A stretch of DNA of 64,000 nt from assembly GCF_001429285.1 (NCBI RefSeq), contig NZ_LMJJ01000040.1, positions 503,365-567,364 of the forward strand, given 5' to 3'. Position numbers and translations under genes: made by a program. The DNA comes from Ensifer sp. Root278 (GTDB taxonomy: Bacteria > Pseudomonadota > Alphaproteobacteria > Rhizobiales > Rhizobiaceae). Shown here one piece after another: positions 54,562-63,713 of this stretch (position 1 is the stretch's first letter; each line of letters begins with the position of its first letter). Under the pieces are notes generated by a model. It did not search any database. It was not told the DNA's origin and saw only the letters and a list, made by a program, of their open reading frames with translations.

Positions 54562-55080
54562 CTACCCGGCCAGAGGGGCTTCCATGAAGATGAGATGGTT
54601 GCGCAGTTCGGGAGGTGCTTTGTAGTAGGGTGCGATCTCCTGGAATCCCAGGGAGCGGTAGAGGCTCAACGCCTCATCGTGGTTGCGGCCGGTATCCAGC
54701 CGCATGGCGGCATAGCCCCGCTCGGCAGCCACGCGCACGAGGGCCTCGGCGAGACGGCGGCCCAGCCCCAAGCCTCGGCCCTCCGGGCTGATGAACATTC
54801 GCTTCATCTCGCATGTACGTTCGTCGATCCGCTGCATCATCACACAGCCGACCACCTTTCCGTTCAGGCGGGCAACAAGAATCTCCCCATCTGGAGCCGA
54901 ATGGATTTTCGGCAGGCTGTCCAGGAGTGCGGCCCATTGTTCCGGCGTGTAGTACCGGTCGACGAACCAGGCGTTTTCGCCATAGCGCGATCGGCACCAG
55001 TCGAGGAAGCCGTTGCACAAGGATCGAATGGCAGGAAAGTCGTCAGCTTCGGCCGGGCCGATCTCGGAGTTCTGTTCCAT
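54562..55080 (-). CDS. GNAT family N-acetyltransferase
   Basis: A 172-residue GNAT enzyme. The strand CEMKRMFISPEGRGLGLGRRLAEAL holds beta-4 and the acetyl-CoA loop (about residues 95-115), and the C-terminal LDTGRNHDEALSLYRSLGFQEI is a standard GNAT end. Substrate unknown. It is convergent with the kinase gene. Confidence 0.88.
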   Translation of the reverse strand: MEQNSEIGPAEADDFPAIRSLCNGFLDWCRSRYGENAWFVDRYYTPEQWAALLDSLPKIHSAPDGEILVARLNGKVVGCVMMQRIDERTCEMKRMFISPEGRGLGLGRRLAEALVRVAAERGYAAMRLDTGRNHDEALSLYRSLGFQEIAPYYKAPPELRNHLIFMEAPLAG

Positions 55081-55547
55081 CGCTGCGCTCCACTCACGAA
55101 TTCTGCATCGGAAAGCGGGCGCTCCGTCCCGAGTTCCGCGGCCACCGAAAGGGAGGCCACAGTCGGGCCGGGCTCAAGGACTTGTCCGCTCTGACGAATG
55201 TCGTGGTTTCTGCCGCAACTGTAGTCGAAAAAGGCCCTGTTGACCATTTGCCGGTGCTGAGCGCGGCGCGCTTCTGCTTCCGCAAAAACGTGGGGCTTGC
55301 CGCGTCCCGCCATCCGGTGTTAATTGCATGCCATCGCGAAAAGCGACTGCTTCCCTTGATCCGCTCAGTGGCGGAGTAAACAGGTGGACGAATCCACGTC
55401 CAGGCAGTCAAGCACACGCCATCCCTGCCGTTTGAGCACGGATCGGCCAGCGTTTCCCAAAACCTATCGCCTGCATCGTCAGGTCACCCAATCGCAAGGC
55501 ATCGGCGCCTCTTGGCGTGGGCGTGCTTGCGTTGATCGGAACGCATC
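55081..55547. other. Intergenic region
   Basis: No supported gene in these 467 bases between two divergently arranged genes. Frames on both strands lack ribosome binding sites and protein character. No repeat family of this window is present. Confidence 0.5.
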
Positions 55548-56744
55548 ATGAAGAAATCCCTCATCGTCATTTTTACTGCCATTGTGCTCGATGCCGTGGG
55601 CATCGGCCTCATCTTTCCCATCCTGCCTTCGCTGCTGAAGGACGTGATCCATGCCGACAACGTGGCGCCCTATATCGGCACGATGACCGCGCTCTACGCG
55701 GTCATGCAGTTCATCTGCGCGCCGGTGCTGGGTGCGCTCAGCGATCGGCTGGGCCGCCGGCCCGTGCTCTTGATCTCGCTCGCGGGTGCTGCGGTCAACT
55801 ATCTGTTCCTCGCCTTTGCGCCCAATCTCTGGATGCTCTTTGCGGGCCGTGCGATCGCCGGGCTGACGAGCGCCAACATGTCGGTCGCAACCGCCTACCT
55901 CACCGACATCACGCCCGAGGACAAGCGTGCGCAGCGCTTCGGCCTGTTCAACGCCATGTTCGGCATCGGCTTCATCATCGGCCCGGTTCTCGGCGGCGTG
56001 CTCGGCGACCACTGGCTGCGTTTGCCCTTCGTCGCCGCGGCGGTCCTGAACGGCTGCAATTTGGCTCTGGCGTACTTCGTGCTGCCGGAGTCGCGCGCAC
56101 CGAGCCGCGAGAGGATCGACCTTGCCGCGCTCAACCCGCTTCGGCCGCTGCGCTGGGTGTTCTCGGTGAAGAGCGTGCTGCCGATCGTCTTTCTCTTCCT
56201 GATCTTCAGCGCCACGGGCGAGGCCTATGGCACCTGCTGGGCGCTCTGGGGCAGCGAGACGTTCCAGTGGAACGGGCTCTGGATCGGCCTATCGCTCGGC
56301 GCCTTTGGCGTCTGCCAGACGTTTGCCCAGGCGGTTCTCCCGGGACCGGCCGTAAAACGCTTCGGCGAGCGCGGCGCCATTCTGGTGGGCGTCGCCGGCG
56401 TCTGCGTTGCCCTGACCGTCATGGCCTTTGCGACCGAGGGCTGGATGATCTTCGCGATCATGCCGGTCTTTGCGCTCGGCGGCATCGGCGTGCCGGCGCT
56501 GCAATCGCTCGCGACCCGGCAGGTCGACGAGAACCAGCAGGGCCAGTTCCAGGGCGTGCTGGCCTCGGCCGTGAGCCTGGCATCGATCATCAGTCCGCTC
56601 GCGTTCTCGAGCATCTACTTCGTCGTTCGCGCGCAATGGCCGGGCGCGATCTGGCTTTCGGTCGTCGTCGTTTATGCGCTGGGCGGGCTGCTGGTTCTCG
56701 GCCTGCGCCTGACGAAACCGGTGGCGGCCTCAGTCGCGTCATAA
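55548..56744 (+). CDS. Tet(A)-like MFS tetracycline/drug exporter
   Basis: A 398-residue inner-membrane protein with 12 membrane segments. The GALSDRLGRRPVLLISL motif A, the DAVGIGLIFPILPSLL TM1 with its Asp, and overall size match the Tet(A)/TCR family of drug-proton antiporters, although the gene may export another compound. No tetR gene is beside it. A perfect hairpin follows the stop. Confidence 0.87.
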   Translation: MKKSLIVIFTAIVLDAVGIGLIFPILPSLLKDVIHADNVAPYIGTMTALYAVMQFICAPVLGALSDRLGRRPVLLISLAGAAVNYLFLAFAPNLWMLFAGRAIAGLTSANMSVATAYLTDITPEDKRAQRFGLFNAMFGIGFIIGPVLGGVLGDHWLRLPFVAAAVLNGCNLALAYFVLPESRAPSRERIDLAALNPLRPLRWVFSVKSVLPIVFLFLIFSATGEAYGTCWALWGSETFQWNGLWIGLSLGAFGVCQTFAQAVLPGPAVKRFGERGAILVGVAGVCVALTVMAFATEGWMIFAIMPVFALGGIGVPALQSLATRQVDENQQGQFQGVLASAVSLASIISPLAFSSIYFVVRAQWPGAIWLSVVVVYALGGLLVLGLRLTKPVAASVAS

Positions 56745-56761
56745 CGCCCCGCGGGGCATGT

Positions 56762-56786
56762 GGATGGGATCGCAATGATCCCATCC
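56762..56786. terminator. Bidirectional terminator-like hairpin
   Basis: GGATGGGATC and GATCCCATCC form a perfect 10-bp stem with a GCAAT loop between the convergent exporter and GNAT genes. A second palindrome, GCCCCGCGGGGC (56746-56757), stands just before it. No T tract is present. Confidence 0.5.
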
Positions 56787-56815
56787 GCTGCCGAGCGGGA
56801 CGATGCTCCGAGGGG

Positions 56816-57262
56816 CTATTTCGATGGGCGATCCAGCCGCATCACCTTCTCCTCGCCGAGCATCATGCCGGTCTCGCGGAAACCGAAGCGGTGATAAAGG
56901 GCGTGGGCGCGGGTGTTTTCAGGGTAGACGCCGAGATAGATGTCGCCGCATTCGGGGATGCCGGCCATATGTTCCAGCAGGGCGGCAAGCGCCTTGACAC
57001 CGTAGCCCTTGCCCTGGTGGCGGGCGTCGATCATCAGGCGGTAGATCCAGTGGTTGCCGTCATCCGGATCGAGCGCATACATGGCGAAGCCGACGGGGGC
57101 GCCTTCGGCTATCACAGCAAAGCCGACGCATTCGGGGCGTTCGGCGAGTTCTTGCAGCGACTCCTCGTTGCTGGCGATGAAGTCCATCTGGTTTTCATGC
57201 ACGTCCAGTTTTCGGATGGTGTCGGGATCGACGGCATCGACTGGCAAAAGTGTGATCGTCAT
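56816..57262 (-). CDS. GNAT family N-acetyltransferase (SpeG-like)
   Basis: A 148-residue GNAT enzyme with IYRLMIDARHQGKGYGVKAL (beta-4 and acetyl-CoA loop, about residues 72-91) and the PENTRAHALYHRFGFRETG end. It resembles diamine/spermidine acetyltransferases, but the substrate is a guess. It is convergent with the Tet(A)-like exporter. Confidence 0.86.
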   Translation of the reverse strand: MTITLLPVDAVDPDTIRKLDVHENQMDFIASNEESLQELAERPECVGFAVIAEGAPVGFAMYALDPDDGNHWIYRLMIDARHQGKGYGVKALAALLEHMAGIPECGDIYLGVYPENTRAHALYHRFGFRETGMMLGEEKVMRLDRPSK

Positions 57263-57761
57263 TCGTTTCCTCGTGTTTGACGCTCGGTGCCGGTATCCGG
57301 CGCGGCGTTTGCAGCACGCCCCTCATCCGCACGGTGAGGATTGCCCCTCATCCGCACGGTGAGGATTGCTCCTCATCCGCCTGCCGGCACCTTCTCCCCG
57401 CCTGCGGGGAGAAGGGACGCTGTGGCGCCTGCCTGTGTCCATCTCTAGCGTTCGCAGGTCGGGCCAATACGGTCTGGTCGCAGCCTTCAACCGGCTACGG
57501 CGAGGCGGGACGCTTACCGTTTCCCTCTCCCCACAGGCGGGGAAAAGGGGAGGGTGAGGGGCAGATTTGCGCGACGCGTGGCGCGTGTTCCGCCGGGAAA
57601 AGGCGTCAATAACAATTTGATTTATAAGTTGTTTCTGTTCAGGCCGAATCCGGCCCCCGGCAAGTCTAGCGCGGGAATCCGGAAAGGCGAGTCCTTGTCG
57701 TTAGGCTGCATTGCGGGAACATTGCGGGGCCGCTCTCGGCACTTCCGCCGGCTCCTGAGGA
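57263..57761. repeat. Intergenic mosaic of CTCATCCGC-type repeats
   Basis: No gene is seen. Tandem CCCCTCATCCGCACGGTGAGG units begin at 57317, then a CTTCTCCCCGCCTGCGGGGAGAAG hairpin near 57391-57416, and a further CTCTCC...GGGGAGGG part to 57560. The family is the same as at 1829, 45184 and 63391. The last 200 bases have no recognised element. Confidence 0.65.
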
Positions 57762-58451
57762 TCAGTCTTCGTCCAGGATGCGCGGCTCGGGCGCGCCCGA
57801 CCATTGAAAGGTGATGGTGCGGCCCTGGCGGATGTTCTGGATGACGGCGGGGCGGAAGACGGCGAGGCATTCGCCCTCGGGGTCGCGGGCGGAAGGGTAG
57901 ATCAGGCCGTTGCCGCCTTCCGCCAGAATGGTGGCGGCGAGCGCCTGGCCGGCGGGGTAGGCGACCGTGGTATCGGGATCGAGATAGGCGGCTCCCTTTT
58001 CTCCGCGCGCATCATGAAAGCGGCAGGTGAAGCCGGCGATCAGTTCGCGGTAGCGGCCGATGTCGTGAAAGCTGCCGGCTTCGCTGAGCGCCCGGGTGCG
58101 GTGATAGACGATTTCCGCCTGGCAGGTTTGAAGCGCGCGCGGGCCGAAGGCGCAATACCAGGCGCCGCGCTCCTCGCCGTTGAAGCGGTTGCCCGGCGGG
58201 CGCGCATGGCAGAAGGCGGCATTGATCAGCGACCAGCCGTAGCCGAAGGTCTCGTTCAGCAGTTCGGCCGGATCGACGCCGACAGGCAGGGCGAGGGGGC
58301 TGAGGCGCGCCGAGGTGATCGCCTCCAGCCGGTTGAGGATATCGATCTCGTCGTCATCGTCGGCCAGCGGCTTGACGGCGGGCTCGTCAATATAGGCGGT
58401 CGAGATCAGCCGGACGGTCGCCGGCTCGTTGAAGTCGTTCTCTGATATCAT
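57762..58451 (-). CDS. RES-domain toxin of a type II toxin-antitoxin pair
   Basis: A 229-residue protein with a RES domain over about residues 60-215. The family residues are visible as a conserved Arg/Glu/Ser pattern: NRFNGEERGAWYCAFGPRAL with its Arg and Glu, and the PSARDPEGECLAVF region with the Ser. RES toxins are ADP-ribosyltransferase-like proteins that degrade NAD+ in the cell. It starts four bases before the antitoxin gene ends (ATGA overlap), so the two are translated together. The upstream in-frame starts lie within the antitoxin gene. Confidence 0.88.
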   Translation of the reverse strand: MISENDFNEPATVRLISTAYIDEPAVKPLADDDDEIDILNRLEAITSARLSPLALPVGVDPAELLNETFGYGWSLINAAFCHARPPGNRFNGEERGAWYCAFGPRALQTCQAEIVYHRTRALSEAGSFHDIGRYRELIAGFTCRFHDARGEKGAAYLDPDTTVAYPAGQALAATILAEGGNGLIYPSARDPEGECLAVFRPAVIQNIRQGRTITFQWSGAPEPRILDED

Positions 58452-58852
58452 AGGCCGCCGCGCAGGCCATCGAGATAGCGTCGCACCTTCAGCATCACCG
58501 GAATGCCGCCCTCGATCATGAGATCGACGGGCGAGTGGCCATTGAACAGCGGACCGGTATTGACCGCCTTCGGCCATTGATAGGTGAGCGGGCCGTTGAA
58601 GAAGAGCCGCAGCCCCTTGAAGATGCCGACGATCAGGCTCGCGCGCATGCGCTTGTCCTGGTCGAGCCTGCCCTTGAAGTCACCGGCCTTCATGCGGTTC
58701 CAGGTGGCGATCGGCACGTCGAAGAGCTGGGCGGCCTCCCTGTTGGTGAGGTTCCAGAAGTCGCAGGCTTTGACCACGGCCTTGACGATAACCGCCTCTT
58801 CCTGCCGGGCCGCTTGCCGATCGGGGGCGAAAGCCGGTTGAGCGCTGGCCAT
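58448..58852 (-). CDS. Xre/MbcA/ParS-type antitoxin (partner of the RES toxin)
   Basis: A 134-residue protein. Its first half has a helix-turn-helix (LTNREAAQLFDVPIATWNRMKAG, about residues 36-58) and its second half the ParS/MbcA toxin-binding domain (RLFFNGPLTYQWPKAVN, FNGHSPVDLMIEGGI). The HSPVDLMIEGG motif is a hallmark of this family. It binds RES and autoregulates the operon. A 12-bp palindrome lies 28 bases before its start. This order, antitoxin before toxin, is usual. Confidence 0.9.
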   Translation of the reverse strand: MASAQPAFAPDRQAARQEEAVIVKAVVKACDFWNLTNREAAQLFDVPIATWNRMKAGDFKGRLDQDKRMRASLIVGIFKGLRLFFNGPLTYQWPKAVNTGPLFNGHSPVDLMIEGGIPVMLKVRRYLDGLRGGL

Positions 58853-58879
58853 TTTTGTCTCCTATGCCGCGACTTCGTG

Positions 58880-58891
58880 TATCATATGATA
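58880..58891. promoter_or_regulatory. Operator palindrome of the RES/Xre operon
   Basis: TATCATATGATA is a perfect 12-bp palindrome, 28 bases upstream of the antitoxin start and overlapping the probable promoter. It is AT-rich amid GC-rich sequence. The Xre antitoxin, as a dimer, is the expected ligand. Confidence 0.65.
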
Positions 58892-59053
58892 TGAAATGGC
58901 GATGCTGGGCGAGAAGTCAAGGGGCGATGGCGACGTTTGCTGTGCGGGGTGCTGCCGGAGAGACATCACCGCCGTGGCTCCGGCTGGATCGGAATTTTCC
59001 TGCGTGCGTGCCTCTGATGGGGAGCGATCGGTTCTCGAGGTCGATCCAACCCG

Positions 59054-60811
59054 TCAATTCAGGCCGGCACGGGCAAGTCCCTCGATGAGACGCGCCCGAT
59101 CCTCGGCGCGAACGAAAGAAGATGTTGCTGCGACGGCGTCCCGTGAGATGTCAGGGACTAGCGACTTGAGCCGTCCGAGCAAGTCCGTGGCAGCCTCCTG
59201 GTTGTCCAGAAGTCCGGCACAGGCCGTGCCGATGATCAGCGGAACCGCGTGGCCGGACCGCAAGCGATGCGCCTCCCGTGCGTAACTCAATCCAAGTTCG
59301 TAATTCGCGCCCTGGAAATAAGCCATGGCGTAGTAAAACTGAAAGTCGCCGAGAAAAGCCTCGCGGGGGCTCAGTCTGAGGGCGTAGTCGATGCAAGGAA
59401 TGGCGTCCGCCGCGCGGCCCCCGTTGGCATGCGCAAGCCCCAACTGGCCGTGCGCAAACGCGGAGTTGGGGTTGATCGCGACAGCCTGGCTGATCGCTGC
59501 CATCGCCAGGACATTGTCACGCGTCGCAAAGGCTATCATCGCCTGCGCAAGGTAAGTCCACTGTTCCTTATCGTCCGCGGCAATGGCTTGTTGGACGAAA
59601 TCCCTGGCAAGGGCCAGGGCGTGTCCCATGTCCTCCCACCCCTGGAACGCGCGCCACACGGTAATCCAACCTTTCATCGCGAGCGCCTGGGCATAACCGG
59701 GAGCCAGTCCGATTGCCCGATCGAGCAGGGGGAGCATCTTGCCGCTGCTCTCCTCAGACAACTGGGAACACAGGAACACCGCCCGCACGACACATTCCCA
59801 AGCATCAAGGCCATGATGCGGCTTGGGGCTTTCGCGGGCATGCTCTGCCGCCAGGAGTTCCGGCCCGATGCGGCCGACGACGCTTGCAGTGATTTCGTCC
59901 TGAATGACGAAGATGTCGCCGAGGTCGCCGTCGTACCTCTCGGCCCAGAGTTGGACTTCGGAGGCCGCATCGATGAGCTGCGCGGTCACCCTTACCCGGT
60001 TGCCGGACTTGCGCACACTCCCCTCGAGAATATAGCGGATCCCGAGTTCGCGCCCGATGGCGCGCACATCCACGGGCTTTCCCTTGTAGGTGAACATCGT
60101 GTTGCGGGCGATCACGAAGAAGCCCTTGAGCTTGGATAGCGCGGTGGTGATGTCCTCGGTGAGTCCATCGCTGAAGAAGTCCTGCTCCGGGTCGGCGCTC
60201 ATGACGTTGAACGGCAGCACGGCAATGGATGGTCGATCCGGAAGTGCGGGCCTGGGCGATACCGTTCCTGCGGTCGTCCTTTCCAGAAGGGGGCGGTACA
60301 GTCGCACCGGCCGCTCCATGTTCTTGAGCGCGCGTTCGCCGAGGTACTCATAGCCGCAGTCAAGCTTGCCCGGGAGGTGATCGTACGCCGTGCCGGAAAT
60401 GCAAATGCCGCCTGGATCCGCCAAGGTCTGGAGGCGGGCCGCGATGTTGACGCCATCGCCGTAGAGATCCCCATCAACCTCATGGATCACATCACCGAGA
60501 TTGACGCCGATCCGGAAGATGATGCGTCGCTCCGTCGGGATATCGGCCTGGTTCTCGGCAACCCCCTTCTGGATGGCGACCGCGCACGCGACGGCATCGA
60601 CGACCGAGCCGAACTCCACGAGCGCACCGTCGCCCATCAGCTTGACAATACGGCCCTGATGGTCGGCCAGCAGCGGATCGATCACCTCCCGGCGCAGAAC
60701 CTTGAGGGCCGACACCGTCCCAGCCTCGTCATGTTCGACGAGGTGGGAATAGCCGACGACATCAGCGGCCAGGATCGCGGCCAGCCGCCGCTCTGCTCTT
60801 GCAGTTGCCAT
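59054..60811 (-). CDS. Class III adenylate cyclase with TolB-like and TPR domains
   Basis: A 585-residue protein built as the one at 31740: cyclase domain (about residues 5-170, AADVVGYSHLVEHDEAGT, KLMGDGALVEF, YGDGVNIAARLQTLA), a TolB-like domain (about residues 200-310, SIAVLPFNVMSADPEQDFF), then TPR-type helices. It makes cAMP; the input is unknown. The two differ widely in sequence, so they are not a recent duplication. The ATG at 60811 has GGGGAG seven bases upstream; the frame upstream to 60907 is not supported. Confidence 0.92.
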   Translation of the reverse strand: MATARAERRLAAILAADVVGYSHLVEHDEAGTVSALKVLRREVIDPLLADHQGRIVKLMGDGALVEFGSVVDAVACAVAIQKGVAENQADIPTERRIIFRIGVNLGDVIHEVDGDLYGDGVNIAARLQTLADPGGICISGTAYDHLPGKLDCGYEYLGERALKNMERPVRLYRPLLERTTAGTVSPRPALPDRPSIAVLPFNVMSADPEQDFFSDGLTEDITTALSKLKGFFVIARNTMFTYKGKPVDVRAIGRELGIRYILEGSVRKSGNRVRVTAQLIDAASEVQLWAERYDGDLGDIFVIQDEITASVVGRIGPELLAAEHARESPKPHHGLDAWECVVRAVFLCSQLSEESSGKMLPLLDRAIGLAPGYAQALAMKGWITVWRAFQGWEDMGHALALARDFVQQAIAADDKEQWTYLAQAMIAFATRDNVLAMAAISQAVAINPNSAFAHGQLGLAHANGGRAADAIPCIDYALRLSPREAFLGDFQFYYAMAYFQGANYELGLSYAREAHRLRSGHAVPLIIGTACAGLLDNQEAATDLLGRLKSLVPDISRDAVAATSSFVRAEDRARLIEGLARAGLN

Positions 60812-61123
60812 GGCTGTCTCCCCCTCAGGAGATCCGCCGGATGAAGCCAGGCAATTGACGCGACATGCACCATCCGGCTGCCCGACACCGCGACCGTGCT
60901 GGTTCATGATACCACTGAGACGGTCGTATAGCGACGCTTCACGAGAGTACCGCCTTCAACAGGAACAGGATCCGCGAAGCGGTCACTGCAAAGGTCTGTT
61001 GCGGTCCAATGGAGAAGGGAGGTCGGTTTTCCTCACGAGATCGCGTCGGCCTTCATCGGAATCTTGTGGCACTTGCTCCATGATGCTGAAGAGGCGTTGG
61101 CGAGCCGGATAGGGCACCTTCCT

Positions 61124-62173
61124 CTACAAATGCGGCCCCAGCAGCGACAGATCCGCTTCGCCGAGCCGGTCCTTGGCGCTCCGGAGCTGGTGCCAGTAGG
61201 GGTAGATCACCGGCGGCAGGCTGACGGCGTCGAGCAGTTCCTTTTCCTCGTCGGAAAGCTTCAGGCCGGCGGCGGCGAGGTTGTCGCTGAACTGTGCTTC
61301 CGTGCGGCCGCCGATGATGACGGACGTGACGCCCTTGCGGCCGATCAGCCAGGCGAGCGCCACCTGCGCCGGGGAGACGCCGCGCTCGCCTGATATCGCC
61401 ACCAGCATGTCGACGATCTTCCACAGCCGCGCCTCGTCGCGGATCGGCGGCTCGTTCCAGCCGGCGAGCTGGCGCGTTCCCTCTGATGTCTCGCCCGGCC
61501 GATGCTTGCCCGAGAGCAGGCCGCCTGCAAGCGGGCTCCAGACGAGCACGCCGAGCCCCTGATCGATCGAGATCGGCATCAGTTCGTATTCGGCCTCGCG
61601 GGCTTCCAGCGTATAGTGGATCTGCTGGCTGACGAAGCGCTGCCGGCCCTCGAGCGCGCTGATGCCGAGCGCCTTCATGATGTGCCAGCCGGAATAGTTG
61701 GAGCAGCCGATGTAGCGGACCTTGCCGCTTCGGACGAGGCTGTCGAGCGCTTCCATCGTTTCTTCGAGCGGCGTCTGGCCATCCCATTCATGCACCTGGT
61801 AGAGATCGATGACGTCGGTCTTCAGCCGCTTCAGGCTCGCCTCGCAGGCGGCGATCAGATGGTGGCGCGAGAGCCCGCCGTCGTTCGGTCCGGGCCCCAT
61901 GGAGAAGCGTGCCTTGGTGGCGACCAGCACGCCGTTCTTGCGCTTGCCGCCAAGCACCTCGCCGATGATCTGCTCTGAGTAGCCGGTCGAATAGATATCG
62001 GCGGTGTCGATCAGGTTGACGCCGGCGTCGAGGCAGAGATCGACGTAGCGGCGGGCGTCCTTGAGGCCGACATTGCCGACCTCGGCGAACTTGCCGCGGC
62101 CGCCAATCGTCATCGTGCCCATGGTGATAACAGAGATTTTCAGGCCGGAGCGGCCGAGCAGCCGGTATTCCAT
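61124..62173 (-). CDS. Aldo/keto reductase
   Basis: A 349-residue NADPH-dependent oxidoreductase with the AKR barrel. The catalytic residues are in NLIDTADIYSTG (Asp, Tyr), VATKARF (Lys) and YQVHEWDG (His); the cofactor site is SVIIGGRTEAQ. The substrate is unknown. The ATG at 62173 has AAGGATC upstream. The in-frame start at 62302 adds basic, non-conserved sequence. It is not in a visible operon. Confidence 0.92.
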   Translation of the reverse strand: MEYRLLGRSGLKISVITMGTMTIGGRGKFAEVGNVGLKDARRYVDLCLDAGVNLIDTADIYSTGYSEQIIGEVLGGKRKNGVLVATKARFSMGPGPNDGGLSRHHLIAACEASLKRLKTDVIDLYQVHEWDGQTPLEETMEALDSLVRSGKVRYIGCSNYSGWHIMKALGISALEGRQRFVSQQIHYTLEAREAEYELMPISIDQGLGVLVWSPLAGGLLSGKHRPGETSEGTRQLAGWNEPPIRDEARLWKIVDMLVAISGERGVSPAQVALAWLIGRKGVTSVIIGGRTEAQFSDNLAAAGLKLSDEEKELLDAVSLPPVIYPYWHQLRSAKDRLGEADLSLLGPHL

Positions 62174-62408
62174 GGTCTCGGATCCTTTGCTGATGCGCTG
62201 GGAAAGCAACGAAAACGCAAGCCTCCGTTGTGGAACAAACCGAAGGCGACAGGCGGTAAGGTAGCGGCCTGTGCCGGGCGGGCAAGATGTGTATGCCTGC
62301 ACCGTCCTGCAATCGGATGTTGCGGTTCTTGAGGCTCCTGTTTCTTAGGGCTGGCTTGAAGATGGCGGAATGCTATCGTCTCTGCCGAGAGATGAGGGGG
62401 GTCACTCG

Positions 62409-63373
62409 ATGAGCGTTGCCAAGAGTTTGCTGTCCGCATAGGCAATCGCTGCCGGCCTGTGTTGCGTGGTCGCGCCTTCGACGGCGAACGCGGCTGAAAA
62501 CGGTGCCGGCTTCTATCTGCTCGGTGCCCGTGGCCCGATGGCCGGCCTTCTCGCACCGCCCGGAACCTACTTTCAGAACGACACCTATTTCTATGTCGGT
62601 GAAAGCAGCTTCCGCTCGGCGGCCAGATCGTCGGCGAAGTCGACGCGACCCTGATCGGCGTCTTCGGCACCGGCCTCTGGGTCATGCCCGAGGAGGTGCT
62701 CGGCGGCAATCTCGGCTTTACCGCGATCGTGCCTTTCGGCGGCCCCGACATCGATGCAACGCTGTCAGCGCCGAGGGCCGGCCGTTCGGCCTCCGCAAGC
62801 GACTCGATCTTCACCATCGGCGACCCGGTGGTTGGCGCCGTGCTCGGCTGGCACGAAGGCGATTTCCACTGGACGGCGAACGCCAGCCTCAACGTGCCGA
62901 TCGGCGACTACCAGAAAGGCGAGCTCGCCAATCTCTCCTTCAATCGCTGGGCAGGCGACTTCACCCTTGCCGGCACCTGGTTCAACCCGGAAGCCGGTTT
63001 CGACCTTTCGGGTGCGGCGGGCTTCACCTTCAACGGCGAGAACCCGGCGACGGACTATCGCACGGGTACGGAATTCCACGCGGAATGGGCGGTTACCAGG
63101 CACTTCGGCCAGGATTTCTCCGCCGGCGTGGCGGGCTACTTCTACCAGCAGGTGACGGGCGACAGCGGTCCCGGTGCAAGCCTCGGCGACTTCAAGGGCC
63201 GTATCGCCGCAATCGGCGGCACCATGGGCTACAATTTCAAGATGGCCGAGACGCCGGTCTCTCTGACGCTGAAGATTTTCCAGGAATTCGGCGCCAAGAA
63301 CCGGCCGGAGGGTACCGCCGGCTTCGTCACCATCGCCTTCCCAATCGGCACGCCGCCGGCGCAGGTGAAGTAG
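62409..63373 (+). pseudogene. Broken outer-membrane beta-barrel gene (COG4313/phenol-MetA-deg type)
   Basis: Read with two corrections, the region encodes an exported barrel protein of about 320 residues. It opens with MSVAKSLLSA, then has an in-frame TAG at 62439 in the signal peptide. The same frame resumes as AIAAGLCCVV ... ENGAGFYLLGARGP to about 62615, and there loses one base: the GGQIVGEVDATLIGVFGTG stretch that follows is in another frame and runs to 63373, ending TLKIFQEFGAKNRPEGT. The last part carries the COG4313 signature. Two independent lesions make a true pseudogene likely. Confidence 0.78.
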
Positions 63374-63713
63374 CATCGACTATAGAGGGAAGCCCCTCAT
63401 CCGCCTGCCGGCACCTTCTCCCCGCGGGCGGGGAGAAGGGACATGTGGCAACCGCTCGTCTCAACAGCAAGCATCTTCGATTTTTCTCTGACGGCGGCTC
63501 CGCTCGACAACGCTGCGAAGGGGCACGTTCCCTCGCCCCGCAGACGGGGAGAGGGTTAGTCCTCGGGTTAACCCCGAGGAGAGGGGCAAGCTTCGCTCAT
63601 GCTGGCGCTTTCAGGAGCGGACGGGGCGGTGGAAGGCGTCACCGCGTCTTTCCCATATCGATTCACGAAGGCGCTCTATCTCCCTGTATCCCCTTGTGTT
63701 TCTAGCGCTTGGC
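63374..63713. repeat. Intergenic mosaic of CTCATCCGC-type repeats
   Basis: No gene is seen. CCCCTCATCCGCCTGCCGGCACC leads into a CTTCTCCCCGC/GCGGGGAGAAG hairpin at 63391-63440. A CTCGCCCC...GGGGAGAGG part with an overlapping CTCGGGTTAACCCCGAG hairpin is at about 63525-63590. This matches copies at 1829, 45184 and 57317. Confidence 0.65.
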
